64,000 nucleotides of DNA. Origin: Cenococcum geophilum 1.58 (Eukaryota; Ascomycota; Dothideomycetes; Gloniales; Gloniaceae). Shown here piece by piece: positions 51,993 to 63,842 of this stretch (the stretch's first letter is position 1; every line of letters starts with the position of its first letter). The position numbers and the translations under genes are program-made. The notes under the pieces were generated by a model that did not search any database, was not told where the DNA came from, and was given only the letters and a program-made list of their open reading frames with translations. The stretch lies in the NCBI GenBank assembly GCA_001692895.1, contig KV748222.1, positions 1,417,435-1,481,434 on the forward strand, in the 5' to 3' direction.

Positions 51993-52071
51993 TAATGGGA
52001 TAGCCCGCCGCTAGACCTAAACAGGACTGCAAGTAACTAATCTAATGTACATCGTAAGGGGGGTGGGTGGG

Positions 52072-52190
52072 TGAAAAGAACGACCTATTGAGTGCAGTTG
52101 CAAGTGATGATGTTATTAACCGTGTTGAACATCTGGTTGAATACCTGAGTTGTAGGGTTTTCGGCCAAGCAATATATAGACACGTGACAT
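52072..52190 (-). repeat. Split direct repeat A2
   Basis: Matches 56750-56869 over about 119 bp. It abuts B1 directly, as the B1A2 junction of split-direct-repeat elements should. Confidence 0.9.
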
Positions 52191-52348
52191 CTATCTCTCG
52201 CATAGCACGAATAGGTCATAGTCTATTTCAAATATATCAATTATAGGGGGTGTAGGCCTATAGGGTGGGATCTAGGCGATATCCTAGCGTTTATAAGGCT
52301 TTTTAGGCCTAAACTTTGGAGATCTGGCCTAAATCCTACCCGGTGCCC
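52189..52348 (-). repeat. Split direct repeat B1
   Basis: More AT-rich copy of B2, at the 3' end of the coding region. Confidence 0.88.
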
Positions 52349-52514
52349 ACTAGCAAAGCGCCTACTACCTATAAAGAATTAAGTTAAAACGGGAGCGATT
52401 TCCGTAGTATAAACTATATAATAAAATCAAGACATTATATAAGGAAAGAAGGTAAGGGAATAAGGAGAATGGGTATATATCGTTAACTTAGTCGCTTAGT
52501 TAACACGTTACTAC

Positions 52515-52680
52515 AGTCCTAGCAGAATTTGGCAGACTTAGTAGAATTCGGCAGACTTAGCAGAATTTAGCAGAATTTGGCAGAATTTGGCAGAATTTAG
52601 CAGAATTCGGCAGACTTAGCAGAATTTAGCAGAGTTTAGTAGAATTTAGCAGACTTAACAGAACTTAGCAGAGGTTACGG
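52515..52680. repeat. Tandem gcagaattt/agcagactta array
   Basis: Ten-base words of the form gcagaatttg/gcagacttag repeat about 14 times. Related words (ggcagattgcggcag) continue to about 52,775. It sits in the 3' untranslated part of the tyrosine-recombinase element. Confidence 0.75.
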
Positions 52681-52960
52681 ATATTGCTAATATTGCGGGT
52701 ATTGCGAATATAGGACAATCTTATAGTGGTAGGCAGAGTATAGTAAAATGCGGCAGATTGCGGCAGAATGCGGTAGGTAGCGTATATAAGGTGTTATAGG
52801 GTGGTCCCGTAACAGAAAGTATAGAGTCCCTATTTTAGGCTTCCCTAGCCAGTATAGGCATACTCCGCTAGAAATTCGAGTTTAATTAAAGTTATTCAGT
52901 TTCTAAGATATTATAGTAAAGTTTTACCGCATCTAATGTCTATTGACCTAACTATGCCGT

Positions 52961-53515
52961 TTATAACTCTATAAAGCCATAATTATATATATGCTGCGCT
53001 GCACCCCTATAAAAGGAGTGGTTAGAGTAGCCGTTAGGCAGGATACCGCTAGTGGCTAGGCGGGTTAATAGAATCTTATACACTACTAGCGCCGAAAATG
53101 CTTTATTATTAACGCTAAACAATAAATCTAATAGAAGCCGGGGGTTACGGTTAAATAACCGTATTATTGCGGCTATGGGGTATAGATAATCTCCTGGTAC
53201 AGCGGCGATTTGGATATTAACGCCACTATAGGTTTTATCTGTCTTGCTCTGTTTTAGGTGGAAGACCATTAAATAGCCGTTAGGGGCGATCTTAATATTA
53301 TTACGGAGGGCCCTTATAGTGCTAAAGTCCTTAGCTTTCCTATTTAGGTACGTAATCTCTCCTATATATAGGAAACCCGTAAACGCTATTGTAAATGCCG
53401 CGTCTATGTTTATATCCGCTTTATAGGGTCTAGAGGTAACAATCTTATCTAAGATATCCTTTATAATCGGTAGTTTGGTCTTTTTAGTAGATAGGAATAG
53501 TAATATAGCCCCCAC
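52961..53515 (-). CDS. Tyrosine recombinase of the split-direct-repeat retroelement (open 184-codon ORF)
   Basis: This is the longest frame left in any repeat of the window. It reads KLPIIKDILDKI, then DINIDAAFTIAFTGFLYIGE, then LKQSKTDKTYSGVNIQIAAV, PIAAIIRLF, and ILPNGYSNHSFYRGAAQHIY. The order matches phage-integrase-fold recombinases of fungal DIRS/Ngaro elements: arm Arg box region (G-F-L-R-x-G-E, here G-F-L-Y-I-G-E), the K-R-S-K-T-D strand, and the G-H-S-F-R-R-G box. Both positions where Arg is usual now hold Tyr. CGT to TAT is the change expected when a CpG is hit on both strands. It stops at 52961 with ELY-like residues absent, so the nucleophile Tyr end may be lost. Probably inactive. 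Confidence 0.8.
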   Translation of the reverse strand: MGAILLFLSTKKTKLPIIKDILDKIVTSRPYKADINIDAAFTIAFTGFLYIGEITYLNRKAKDFSTIRALRNNIKIAPNGYLMVFHLKQSKTDKTYSGVNIQIAAVPGDYLYPIAAIIRLFNRNPRLLLDLLFSVNNKAFSALVVYKILLTRLATSGILPNGYSNHSFYRGAAQHIYNYGFIEL

Positions 53516-54249
53516 TAGGGCCCTTTTAATAGTATAGTCTTTAAAGGCGGCGATTAAGTAACCTAGGTCTATATAATAAGATTGGATTACGGAGATATAG
53601 TTAAAGAGGGTTTCTGGCTTAATCCTACCTATTAGAGGGGCGGCTGTACCGAACGCTTATTAGGCAATCTACTCTCCTAAGTTTATCCTCTTAGCCGGAT
53701 ATGGTAATAAACCGTTTAGGGCTAAGAAGGCCTCCTAGCTCTTAATAGCGAAGGAGTAGCTTTTCCTTATATTAGCTGCTAAGCTATGCTATATAAGTAG
53801 TAAAAAGTAATAAGACCTACTAATCTCACTCCAGAAGGTTAGGGGGGGTTAATTAAACGACTTTAGGTTAACTATAAGAGTTAGCAGCTACCTAAAGGAG
53901 AGATATTATTTTTTTAGTAAGAAGCCTTTATTTATCCAATAAGAAGCCGTCCTTTATTTGGTAAGAAGCCGTTATTTATTTAGTAAAAAGCCGTTATTTA
54001 TTTACCACTTAGGGCATAGTAATAATAATTTCTCGCGGTTAAATCGCGAGAGAGTATTAGTAAGCCTATTATTGGCGCTGGAGACCTATATAGTTATTAT
54101 AGTAATATTATTTGTTATTAAGGATATAAGTATCTCTTAGAGTAATTAGTTTTTAGAACCTTTTATAATATTATTCTAGATGCCGCTATAAGCAACTATA
54201 TTATCTGTATAAATATAGAGAGACCTATACCGCTAGACCGATAACCACT

Positions 54250-55480
54250 TTTTAAATGCCTTTGTAATAGCATGTATCTCTTTTAGGTTAATATAGTTAT
54301 CCGCCTGGTTTAGTAGGGGATAATAGCTAAAGGCCTAGGCCTAGGGTAGGGAAGCCGCGTAATTAGGCTAGTGGCCGTTCTCTCCGCTAAAGTAAAAGCC
54401 TTTATAGCCTTTAAGTAATAAGGCGTCGGTAAATAAGTGAAACTGCGGCCTCTCCTTATTATTAAAGAATAGTATACCGTTACTTAATATAAGAACCTCG
54501 AGCCAAAGGTTAAGGTCTTCTTTTAGCTCTAGGGGGAGGCGTTAGGGTATATTTCTTAATAACCTAGTAGGCTATTTTGTTATAAAGTCCTATAAGGAGT
54601 AAGAGTATAAGCGCCTAAGGCGGATAACTCTTATATACTATACTAGGCGGCCCGCTAGTTATTAGGCTTACTGTAATAATAGCTAGCCCTTTTAGAGGGC
54701 TTTGGTTACCTAATTAATAGCTTTCTATTACTTAGCTAGTGAGAGTTTTATCTCCATCGCTATAGTGTTAATAGTGTAACCTAATACTTTAGCCTCTGTA
54801 CCTTTAATATTCTTAGTATTATTTTAGGGTACCCCTAGCTAGTTAGTAACTAAGAGGTATACCTCCCTTAGTAACGGCAGTATAGTTAGATACTTAACTA
54901 CAAATATAAAATCATTAAGGTAGTACTTAATAGCGGAGTTAATCTATTATACTAGGATCTAGTGGAGACCTTTAGCGAATAAGTTAAAAAGGAATAGGGC
55001 TGTTTGTAAGCTAAATAGCAGACAGCATTTAATATATGTAACTCCCTTCTAGATAAAGCTAAGTAGGTAATATAACCGCACTAAAACGGGCACCATCCGG
55101 AAGGCATTTTTAATGTCTTATTTAACTAAGTAGTAGCCTCTACTAGCTGTAATTACGTATACTAGTATAGTCTCTATCTAGGTATAGTGTAGTGCTGCCT
55201 AGGCTAGGTTAATAGAGTTATTAATTAAGAAGCCCTTAGGTAAAGAGAGGTCGTAAATACGGCGGAAGCCGCCATCTGCCTTAGGTACTAGGCCTAGGGG
55301 TAAGGTAACTATAAAGTTAGTGGCCTGTATATAGCCTAGGGCTAAGTTAGTAACGATCTTTTTAGAAATAAGGTCTTTGTTATCGTATAAGGAGAGGTAG
55401 TTTTTACAGATATTAGGTAGTATAGGTAATAAGGGACCTATCTCCGCCCTATAGGTGAGGATGCCTTATAAAATTACTAG
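54250..55480 (-). pseudogene. Reverse transcriptase and RNase H of the tyrosine-recombinase element, decayed
   Basis: The minus strand reads GLVPKADGGFRRIYDLSLPK, then GYYLVK and DIKNAFRMVPV, then CCLLFSLQTALFLFNLFAKG, then KYYLNDFIFVV. These match the DIRS/Ngaro RT blocks with R-I-x-D-L-S, D-I-K-x-A-F and Y-x-D-D; the last is YLND. Farther on HLFTDALLLKGYKGFYF is an RNase H start. Trp and Gln codons have become stops. Confidence 0.85.
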
Positions 55481-55499
55481 GAGATTTCTAGGGTACCTA

Positions 55500-56698
55500 T
55501 AAAGGAGCGTGCTCTAAGCAAGAGGTCTTAAAGGTAATAGTAAGTTAGCTAGGAAAGTCGTTTATAAGTAAGTTTTAAAAAGAGGTACTAAATTAGGCCT
55601 GCTTTGGAGCCTTAGCGTCTATAGCAGGTCTATCTAGATAGTTAAACCTAGGAAGATGTCTTTATTTACCATTAAATCCTAGGTCTAACTACTTACGGTA
55701 ATAAGCTACCTAGGGCACGACTTTAATAGGTGGTTTTTGTTGTATTTAGAGTATACGTGGCGGTAACGATATAGATCTTCTTTATAAGCCTACTAGTTGT
55801 TTTAGCTATAACAGGGCTTGCTAAAGGGGAGGGGAGGGAAGGTATTCTTTCGCGATCTTTTTAATGCTATACCACGGACTTTAAGTCCCTGGCTCTATAC
55901 CTTTATATTAGCTGCCCGGCAGTATAGGGCCTTAAACTAGGTAGGTATGTCCTAGTTACTAGGCTTAAGCTAATTGCGATCTATAATATACCTATAGTAG
56001 TTAAGCATAAGGTCTAGGATGGAGGTCTAGTTATAGGTCGCGGAGTAGTCGCGGATCTTATTTATTTAGAGCAACATTCTTATATAGAGGTTGGTTGGGC
56101 ATATATAGAGAGTGCTTATAATTACTATATAGTTCGTAAATCCAGTAAACTAGACCTCCTTGTTCTTGTAAACCTTACGGCTAATAGTAGGTCTCTTTAA
56201 AATAAGCTTTCCGTTTTTAATAGTAGCCACATTAAAAAGGTCTGGGCGGCTAGAGTATACCTATAGACGGGCTAGGTTCTCTAGGCGGAAGGATCCTTTC
56301 TATATATTATAGAGGTCTCTTCTAGCTAGGCCAGGGAGGTCGAGCTTAAGCGTGCCTAAGCCTTTTGGTAGGTTATAGGACTTACCTAATTTATCTGCCT
56401 TAGTAGTAGAGGTATACTCTAGTAGAGCAGGCTGCTTTAGAGCGGCTAGCCTTGCCTAGTAAAGCTCCTCTTCCTATTCCATCTTTTGGATCCGTGCTTA
56501 TTCCTCCTACTCTCTCTTTTGGATCTCTAGGTTATGGAGTTATTAGGACCTCTCATCTTATTTCCTAGCTCTTTCTTCTTCTAAAGATAAAACCATAGTA
56601 TATTTGGTAGATGGGATAGTAGTAGATAAGGAGGTAGATAATAGGGCGGTTAAGTGAGGAGTTTTTGAACGGGTGCTATTGGCTGGAAAGTCGGTCAT
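55500..56698 (-). pseudogene. gag-like first ORF of the tyrosine-recombinase element, decayed
   Basis: It starts MTDFPANSTRSKTPHLTALL at 56698 in a good position just inside repeat A1. A charged coiled-coil-like stretch (LEEERA, LEIQKRE, ARIQKME) follows, then a long segment with QPALLEYTSTTKADKLGKSY. Numerous stops. I do not recognise a zinc knuckle. Confidence 0.6.
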
Positions 56699-56749
56699 GG
56701 GCCTTAATAATTATCGCCACTAGGAACACTAATCGCAAGCAATCTATAA

Positions 56750-56869
56750 TGAAAAGAATGACCTATTGAGTGCAGTTGCAAGCGATAATGTTATTGACTG
56801 TGTTAAACATCTGGTTGAATACCTAAGTTACAGGGTTTTCGGCCAAGCAATGTATAGACACGTAACATC
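56750..56869 (-). repeat. Split direct repeat A1 (5' end of the element)
   Basis: 120 bp, matching A2; the element's 5' end in minus-strand sense. Confidence 0.9.
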
Positions 56870-57683
56870 AACCAACGCTTGGTACCACATCTAGTAGCTA
56901 AAAAGGTTCATTAGGGCCTTCGGGCCTTATTACGGACCTTATATTAGATATGTCACGGCTACTCGGAGGCTTCAGTCGGGAGGGGGTGGTATTAGAACGT
57001 AAAAATTGGACTTCCGCCTGCAGCTATGCGACCTGGGCCTGTAAGCTTTCAAAAGCCTACATCAGATCCATTGCAAAAGAAGGAGATAATAAAAAGAAAG
57101 AAACGCGAGCCTGGGGTAAACCTGGGAGAAGCTATAGGGTATCGCAAGCACGTATGCACGATCGACCTATGCGGAGACCTAAGACCTGAGACCTGAAACC
57201 TTGGATACCACAGCCGGCGTCTAACTGGGGAGCTTAATATAATGTCACGGCGACTTAGTCAATCGAGGCACTAGCTGTTGAATTGAGGTTATAGGGCTAA
57301 AACTCTGTATATTGCTTATTTTCTATATAGGTGGTTGAAGAGATTTCAAGGAACTTCGACCGATGGTCGAAGTTGTCTGATTGGTCAGGTTCCTGCCAAG
57401 AGATTTCTCCTACAAGTCTTATCACGTGATATTATTACGGGCTTGTTTTCCAACACCCTCCCTTAAGCTTAGTTAACGATACCGCTATATACACTATATA
57501 TAGGGGTGTAGGGTTGCTTAATAAGGGTTGCTGAAGCTCCTTTAAGGTAGAATAAGTGTCTAATAAGGAGTTACGCCCTCTCTAACGTCTAGAGACAGCG
57601 CCTGCTCCGTAAAACGTCTCTTAAAAATTTTTAGTACCTCCCTATAGGTATTCTATATTGCCTATAGAGCTCTAAAGGCCCTA
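56870..57683. other. Decayed unique or repeat sequence
   Basis: A plus frame 56950-57189 (79 codons, MSRLLGGFSREG) has no recognisable domain. Around 57,420 lies a CACGTGA word. From 57,450 the sequence is AT-rich. I cannot classify it. Confidence 0.4.
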
Positions 57684-57822
57684 TCCCTTCAAATGTCGGC
57701 GTCCAACGTTATCGATAAGATAACGGGTCTGTGCATATAACACCAAAAGTTTATTAATCTAGGGTTCCTCATTGGCTAAAATCTTATCGATAACGTTGGA
57801 CACAACTCGACGTTCAAAGGGA
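57684..57822. mobile_element. MITE 3 (139 bp, TA-flanked)
   Basis: Begins TCCCTTCAAATGTCGG and ends with its inverse, sharing GTCCAACGTTATCGATAAGAT in both arms (about 41 bp inverted). TA flanks at 57682-57683 and 57823-57824. The TCCCTT terminus is the same as in MITE 2 and the piggyBac derivative. Confidence 0.85.
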
Positions 57823-60469
57823 TAGCCTTACCCTATATCTCTCCTAAAGTATATCTATCCTTCTTGCTGGTATAAGCCCTCCCTAATATTGTAGCCGTTA
57901 GATTATTAGGTGAAACCTAAGTAGATAGTTATATAGCTGCAAGGTATGGGCGACCCTAGGGCAACTTAGGGGTAACTCGCCCGTGAGGCACGTGCGCTAC
58001 ACATGCCTAGGAAAAACCCTTCCTACCTCGCACACAGACTCCTCCTTTTCCCTTAAGGATTCGTCTCTGTCTATACAATATACCTATTGTTCTATCATTA
58101 AACTCCCTATCTATATTCTTACCTTATATTTAAATCCTTACTAATCTCCTTAGGAAGATAGCCGGTTTAATTTTTCTATAATGCTTTTAAAAAGAAAACC
58201 AACGCCTATACCTAATAGTAATACGCTAGCGATGCGACTGTAGAACGCCTTAGGATCTAGTGTAGATAAAACTACTAGAAGTACACTAGCAGAATCTAAG
58301 CTACCTCTAAAATCTTAAAATGATTAGATATTTATAAATGCTAAAGATTAGTTTAACTTATATACCTAGGCTTAAGAAGAGCTTAGTAAGGTTACTAGCG
58401 TCCTACTAAATACTACTAACCTAAAGGAGCTAGATAAGCTAGCTAAGAAAATAGCTAACTTATAGAGTATTATTAATATAATAAAGCCCTCCTATTAACT
58501 CTTTAGTAAGAAGTATAAGTTATATAGCGAACGAATACGCCGAGCAAATCTTAACGCCCTAGTTAAGAAGTTACTACCCAATATTAGTGGTATAACTTAA
58601 TAGTATTTTAACTAGTAAATCGCCGCAGTTAAGAACTAATTTAAGGTTAATAACGCTAACTATAACTGCAAATGACGTACGCGCTAGGCTATTAAAGGTC
58701 TTATAAAAGAAAAGACAATCGCTTAACTAGTATATTAACGGCTAGGCACTAAGAATAAAGGTCCTTTACTATAGAATAAATTTAAGACTATAGTCTAAGA
58801 CTAGATTAGGAACCCTATAGTTAGGCACTTTAATAATACTACTGTGTACTATATAGCTATTATAAAGGAGAACTAGATGTTTAACGTTTTCCTAGCCTAT
58901 ATACGTAGCTTAAAGGACCGCTTCTTATATACCCCTTTTATTAATCCTAAGCAACAGGTAGACTTTTAGTTCTTATACCTCCCAGCCTACCTATAAGCAG
59001 AGCTCTTTTACTAAAACTTTATTAAACGGGTAAGAACCACTAAAGACCTTTTTACTAAAATCCGCTATATAAAGTAACTACTTAACACTATAAAACTTGC
59101 GGAAGACCGCGTAGGGGGCAATAGCAAATCCTTACGCTTAAAGCGCGGTTATAGTATAGGCTTTATAGACTTAGGCTTAGGAAATAAAACCTAAAAAGGG
59201 TAACGCTTTTTAAGTAAACTCCCGCGAAGATTACCTAAAAGCTAGATAGCTTAGGGACCCCCTAGACGCTAGTGCTACGTAGGCAAGTTAAAGGACTATA
59301 GGCGGCTACTATAAGGAACACTAGAAGTAGGCTAATAAAGAGAAGTTAGCTTAGCCTTCAGAAAACCTAAAGCCCTAGTAGCGTATTTCTCTTAACTACA
59401 ACTAGGGCCTAATATAAAGGGAGAGAAGAAACGCATTATGGTATATATTGTAATAGATATACCCTAGGGCGAAGTCCGCCTACGTACTTTATATAATAAT
59501 AGGTACTAAATTAACCTTATTAATTAAGACATTATCTATAGGTTTAACCTACCTATATACTACGTGCTACATTTATATAAACCTATTATATATTTATTTA
59601 ATAGTAACCAGATAATAATCTGGGATGCTTATAATTTAATAGTTACTACTAGCGACTTCTAGGGTACCTCTTATACTATTAGCCCGCAGACCTTTTAGGG
59701 CAGCTTATTTAATAGTTATAATATAGTTCTTAGATAGAATTGGCTCGCGGAAGTAGATCTATTAATTAGCTCTATTCTAGATAGTTTATCTAGGGTACTT
59801 TAAACCCTAGACGCCTCTAGATAGTTACCCTTAACGCTCTTTTAGCAGACATTAAGGCTAGCGAAATAGTCTATTCGCTATAGCTAGAAGACTCCTTCTT
59901 TATGCCGGTTGTAAACATAATAGAGGACCTATTATTACTAGCAGTAAGTACCCGTGTAGACCCTCTAGACGTAGAGATACTAGTTATAAATATAGTAGAG
60001 GACCTACTATTACTAGCAGCGAGTACCTGTAGAGACCCTCTGGTGCTAGCGTAGATTACCTATATATAAGGGGGAGGTAATTAAAACCCTAAAACTATTA
60101 AGTATACTATAGTAGAGCTGTATATACTCTTAGTGCAAGCACACCTATAAAACGCATATTAGCTATACTCTTTTCTTTACTAGCTCCTAGAAGCATACTA
60201 CTACGTAATAGTTACTTTAAGCTTTATAGCCCCTAGCCTGCTAGATATATATAAGGAGGAAATTAATATCTTCTCTAATAAGCTAGTAAGTATACTACTG
60301 CAGAACTCTAAGTACAACTATATAATCGACTTAGAAGAAGGTAAGACGCCACTATAAATACCCCTTTATAACCTCTTACAGAAAGAGTTATAGATCTTAT
60401 AAGAGTACCTAAATAGTGCTCTTAAAAAGGGCTAGATTAGGCCCAGGAAGTTGCCTACTAAAGCGCCTA

Positions 60470-61690
60470 TCTTCTTTGTGCCGAAAGTAAACGGTATAAT
60501 GCGGCTATACGTTAACTATGGACGCCTAAATAAGATTATAATTAAGAACTAGTACCCCCTACTACTAGTTAGTAAACTCTTTAATAGGCTTAGCTATACG
60601 AAGATATTTATAAAGCTAGATCTTTATAATGCGTACTATAGGATTTATATTAAAAAGGGAGATAAATAGAAGACCATATTTAAGATACGCTATAGTTACT
60701 TTAAGTACCTAGTAATGCCCTTTAGTCTTACTAACGCCCCTATAATATTCCAGAGCTATATTTATAAAGCTCTAGAAACCCTAGTAGATACTATCTATAT
60801 AGTTTACCTAAATAATATTCTTATCTACTTAAATAATAAGAATAAGCATATTGAGTACGTTAAGTAGGTACTATAATAGCTCTGCGCTGAGGGCCTATAC
60901 GCTAAACTATAAAATATATCTTTTATACTAAGAATATTAAGTTTTTACGCTTTATTATTACCCCTAGGGGTATTATAATGGACCTTAACCACGTAAAAGC
61001 TATTAAGGAATAGCCTAAGCCTAAGTCCTATAGGGATATCTAGGTCTTCCTTAGCTTCGCTAACTTCTATAAACGATTTATTTAGAACTACTTAGATACT
61101 ATATACCCCCTATATATATATCTTATATAGGCACATCGCGACCTAAGGTTAGATAGGGAGAAGAAGTAAAAGCGTAAGTTAAAAGGGCCTACTAAATGGT
61201 ATTAACCTTAGTTCTAGCCTAATAATGCTTAGTAGGCGTTCTATAAGCTACACGCTACGTTTATATAGGCTCCGCTACTTTATTACTTTAACCCAAATCT
61301 ACCCTTAATAGTAATTACTAACGCTTCTAATTATGCCTATAGTGGTATACTTTTGCAGCCTTTAGGATAAGGAAACCAACTCTACTAGCACCTAACCGCT
61401 TATTATAGTTAGAAGCTTACTAGCCTAGAAATATAGTATAATACATATAATAAAGAACTGCTTGCTATAGTGCAATACTTTAAGATATAGCGCCATTACC
61501 TTAAACACGCCGCGTATATAACGCGCGTACTCTATAATTATAACAATCTTAGGTACTTTATAACCACTAAAAGCTTATCTACTTACTAGGCCTAGTATGC
61601 TAAGAAACTAGCTAAGTTTAATTTTAAGATTAAATATAAGCTAGGTAAAGCAAATCCCGCTAATATACTATCTTAGCACCCGGATTATAC
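60470..61690 (+). pseudogene. Ty3/gypsy reverse transcriptase and RNase H, decayed
   Basis: One frame gives IFFVPKVNGIMRLYVNYGRL, then FIKLDLYNAYYRIYIKKGDK, then YLVMPFSLTNAPIIFQ, then VYLNNILIYLNN. The YLDD box has become YLNN, with both catalytic Asp lost. RNase H-like LIVITNASNYAYSGILLQ (usually T-D-A-S) follows near 61,305. Confidence 0.92.
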
Positions 61691-62099
61691 TAAAGGCTTT
61701 AAAAATAGCAGTAAGAGGACACTCCTTAATGCTATACTGCCTATATTATAGCAAAAGTTACGGGTTATAGGCCTTATAGGCGGCCCTAGTGCTACTATAC
61801 TATACTAGTAAGTAGTATACGTATAGTATACGAGCAACCCTTATAAACTTGGCGCTGGCGGACTAGAGTGTTCTACTATTCTCTCTAAGACCACTTTAAC
61901 TGGCCTAATAGCGCTTAACCCTAGGGAAGACCCCTTAGCCTAGGCTACGGTCCCCTATAATAACCTAGTAAGTTACCTACGTATTATATATTACTTTACT
62001 AGCACTAACTTTACGTAGAGTCTTATGCTACGGCAAGAGGTAATAGTAGCTACTTTAGCTAAAATGGCGTTTACGGAATACCCCCCTAAGTTACTAGTT

Positions 62100-62960
62100 A
62101 ATTTTATTTATAGAATATAAAAAAGGGACGCCTTTATACGCTCTATATATAATTAGTTAACCTAAAAATAAGTTCCTACTAGTAATAAGGGCTATATCCT
62201 TAATAACTAAGGACTTTTAAGGTAAAATAATAAGGTCTAGGTGCCAAATTATACACTACTATAATAGGAGATCCTTAAGCGGAATTATAATAATCCTATA
62301 GGCGGCTACTATGGTTTTAACCATACTTTTAAGGTAATTATATAGAAGTATACTTGGAACAGCCTTACCTAAGACCTCCGTAAATACCTAGATAATTATA
62401 ATGCCTATTAACGCTCTAAATCGCGCCGCTATAAACCCTATAGTAAGCTGTAGCCTCTTTAGGTCCCACCTAAGCCTAGCGGCATTATTTACTTAACTTT
62501 ATTATAGATCTCTTAGAGTCTAAGACTCCTAATAGCGTAGAGTATCACTCCGTCCTTATCTTTATAGACTGTTTTATAAAGCTAGTACGCTACTATCTAG
62601 TGCATAAGATAATTAATACTACGCAACTCGTAGAACTCTTATTTAGAGTCTTTACGTAAATAGGGCCTCTAGATAATATTATCTCTAATAGGGGTAGTAT
62701 ATTTATAAGCGAGTACTAAAGCATTATATGCTACTATCTCCGCGTTTAATATAAACTTAGCACTATATTTTACCCGTAGATAAATAGTTAGACAAAGCAT
62801 TAGAACTAGGAGCTTAAGGTATACCTATATATATTTACAAACTGGGAATAGTCTAATTAGGCCTCCGTACTTAAGAAGTAGCCTTTACCTATAACTTTAA
62901 GGTCTATACTATAATAAAGCGTTCCCCTATTAAGCTCGCCTATAGCTAGCTACTAAACGT
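62100..62960 (+). pseudogene. Ty3/gypsy integrase, decayed
   Basis: VLIFIDCFIKLVRYY, then DNIISNRGSIF (usually S-D-R-G-S) and LSTIFYP before a stop where Gln is expected. Order and spacing match gypsy integrase. Confidence 0.85.
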
Positions 62961-63439
62961 CCTAAATAGAGTTTTAGACAGCGTCTAAGACGCCTAGTAA
63001 GGTAGGGAGGAGTTTAAGTTAATAAATATCTAACTTATAGAGACGTATTTATAACGCCTGCGCCTTATATATAAGGTAACGGTGGCGTTAATAATACACG
63101 CCTAAAAGCTTTAGGTAAAATACTACAATCGTTGCTACCTAGCTAAGTACTTCGCCGTTAGTAAACAAGTCCTACTCTCCTCTAAGAATATCTGCACGAA
63201 ACGTCCCTATAAAAAGCCTAACTGTAAGTTTATAGGACCGTTTTAGATCTTAGAGCGCGTAAGGCAGCAAGTATATAAGCTAGAGCTCCTACCTATTATA
63301 GTACAGCTCTACTTAGTTTTCTATATCTCCCTACTAGAGCCTTATAGGTTATACCTTAGGTTTTAACCCCTAGCAGTAAAAGAGCTTAAGGAAGGCAGCT
63401 AGGAAGTGAACCTTCAAACCGGAAAAGTAACCGTCCGAC

Positions 63440-63500
63440 CTCCAACCGGGCTTAGACCGCCTAGCCCACGCTTAGACCGCCCAGCCCACGCGCGCTTAGG
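63440..63500. repeat. 20-bp tandem duplication (cttagaccgcc-agcccacg)
   Basis: The word gcttagaccgcctagcccac occurs twice in a row with one C/T change, in a locally GC-rich patch. One N lies at 63501. Confidence 0.65.
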
Positions 63501-63796
63501 NCAAATCTCAACGTTGCCACTAAAGATAAGCCCCTTTCTCGGAAAAGTTAGTAAAATTCTATATGCGGCTTAGTTAGTGCCTAGAAATGTCTAGTACGCC
63601 TCAACATAAGATAGGGTAGGGGGTTAGGCTTACTTGAGATAATATGCCATATTTTATAGATTTTCCGAGAAAAAAATCTACGTTTAGTCTTTTTTTCTAC
63701 TACCTACTGGACTGTTACCATAGAACCTAGCGCCAGGTTTCTAAAGACACGTAATTACTAGTAAAATTAGCTTGAAGCTTCTTCAAGACCGAAAAG

Positions 63797-63842
63797 TAAC
63801 CGTCCGGTAACCGTCCGGTAACCGTCCGGTAACAGTCCAGTA
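63797..63842. repeat. 11-bp tandem repeat (ccgtccggtaa), about four units
   Basis: Three perfect units and a diverged fourth (cagtccagtag, all transitions). The word gaaaagtaaccgtccg also occurs once at about 63,421, 370 bp upstream. Confidence 0.85.

Larger units (their letters stand above)
51832..56869 (-). mobile_element. Tyrosine-recombinase retrotransposon (Ngaro/PAT-like) with split direct repeats
   Basis: Read on the minus strand the layout is A1 (56869-56750), coding region, B1 (52348-52189), A2 (52190-52072), 79-bp spacer, B2 (51992-51832). A copies are about 120 bp and B copies about 160 bp, each pair in direct orientation, with all visible differences C/T or G/A. Coding order is gag-like (from ATG 56698), reverse transcriptase (about 55,450-54,880), RNase H (about 54,450-54,300) and tyrosine recombinase (53515-52961). 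RT joined to a tyrosine recombinase, with no integrase and with split direct repeats, defines the Ngaro/PAT branch of DIRS-like elements. Confidence 0.88.
57897..63370 (+). mobile_element. Ty3/gypsy retrotransposon, second family, RIP-decayed
   Basis: The 5' part (57,897-59,110) matches the inverted fragment 1-1246. Pol motifs follow on the plus strand: RT at 60,470-60,870, RNase H near 61,300-61,560, integrase around 62,540-62,860. I could not identify LTRs by eye; the left limit is where homology to the other copy starts and the right limit is the end of pol-like coding near 63,370. All frames carry many stops. Confidence 0.82.

Noticed and set aside
54000-56700. Initial reading of this block as another gypsy element
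   Set aside because: RT blocks are of the DIRS/Ngaro type, a tyrosine recombinase follows and no integrase core is present.
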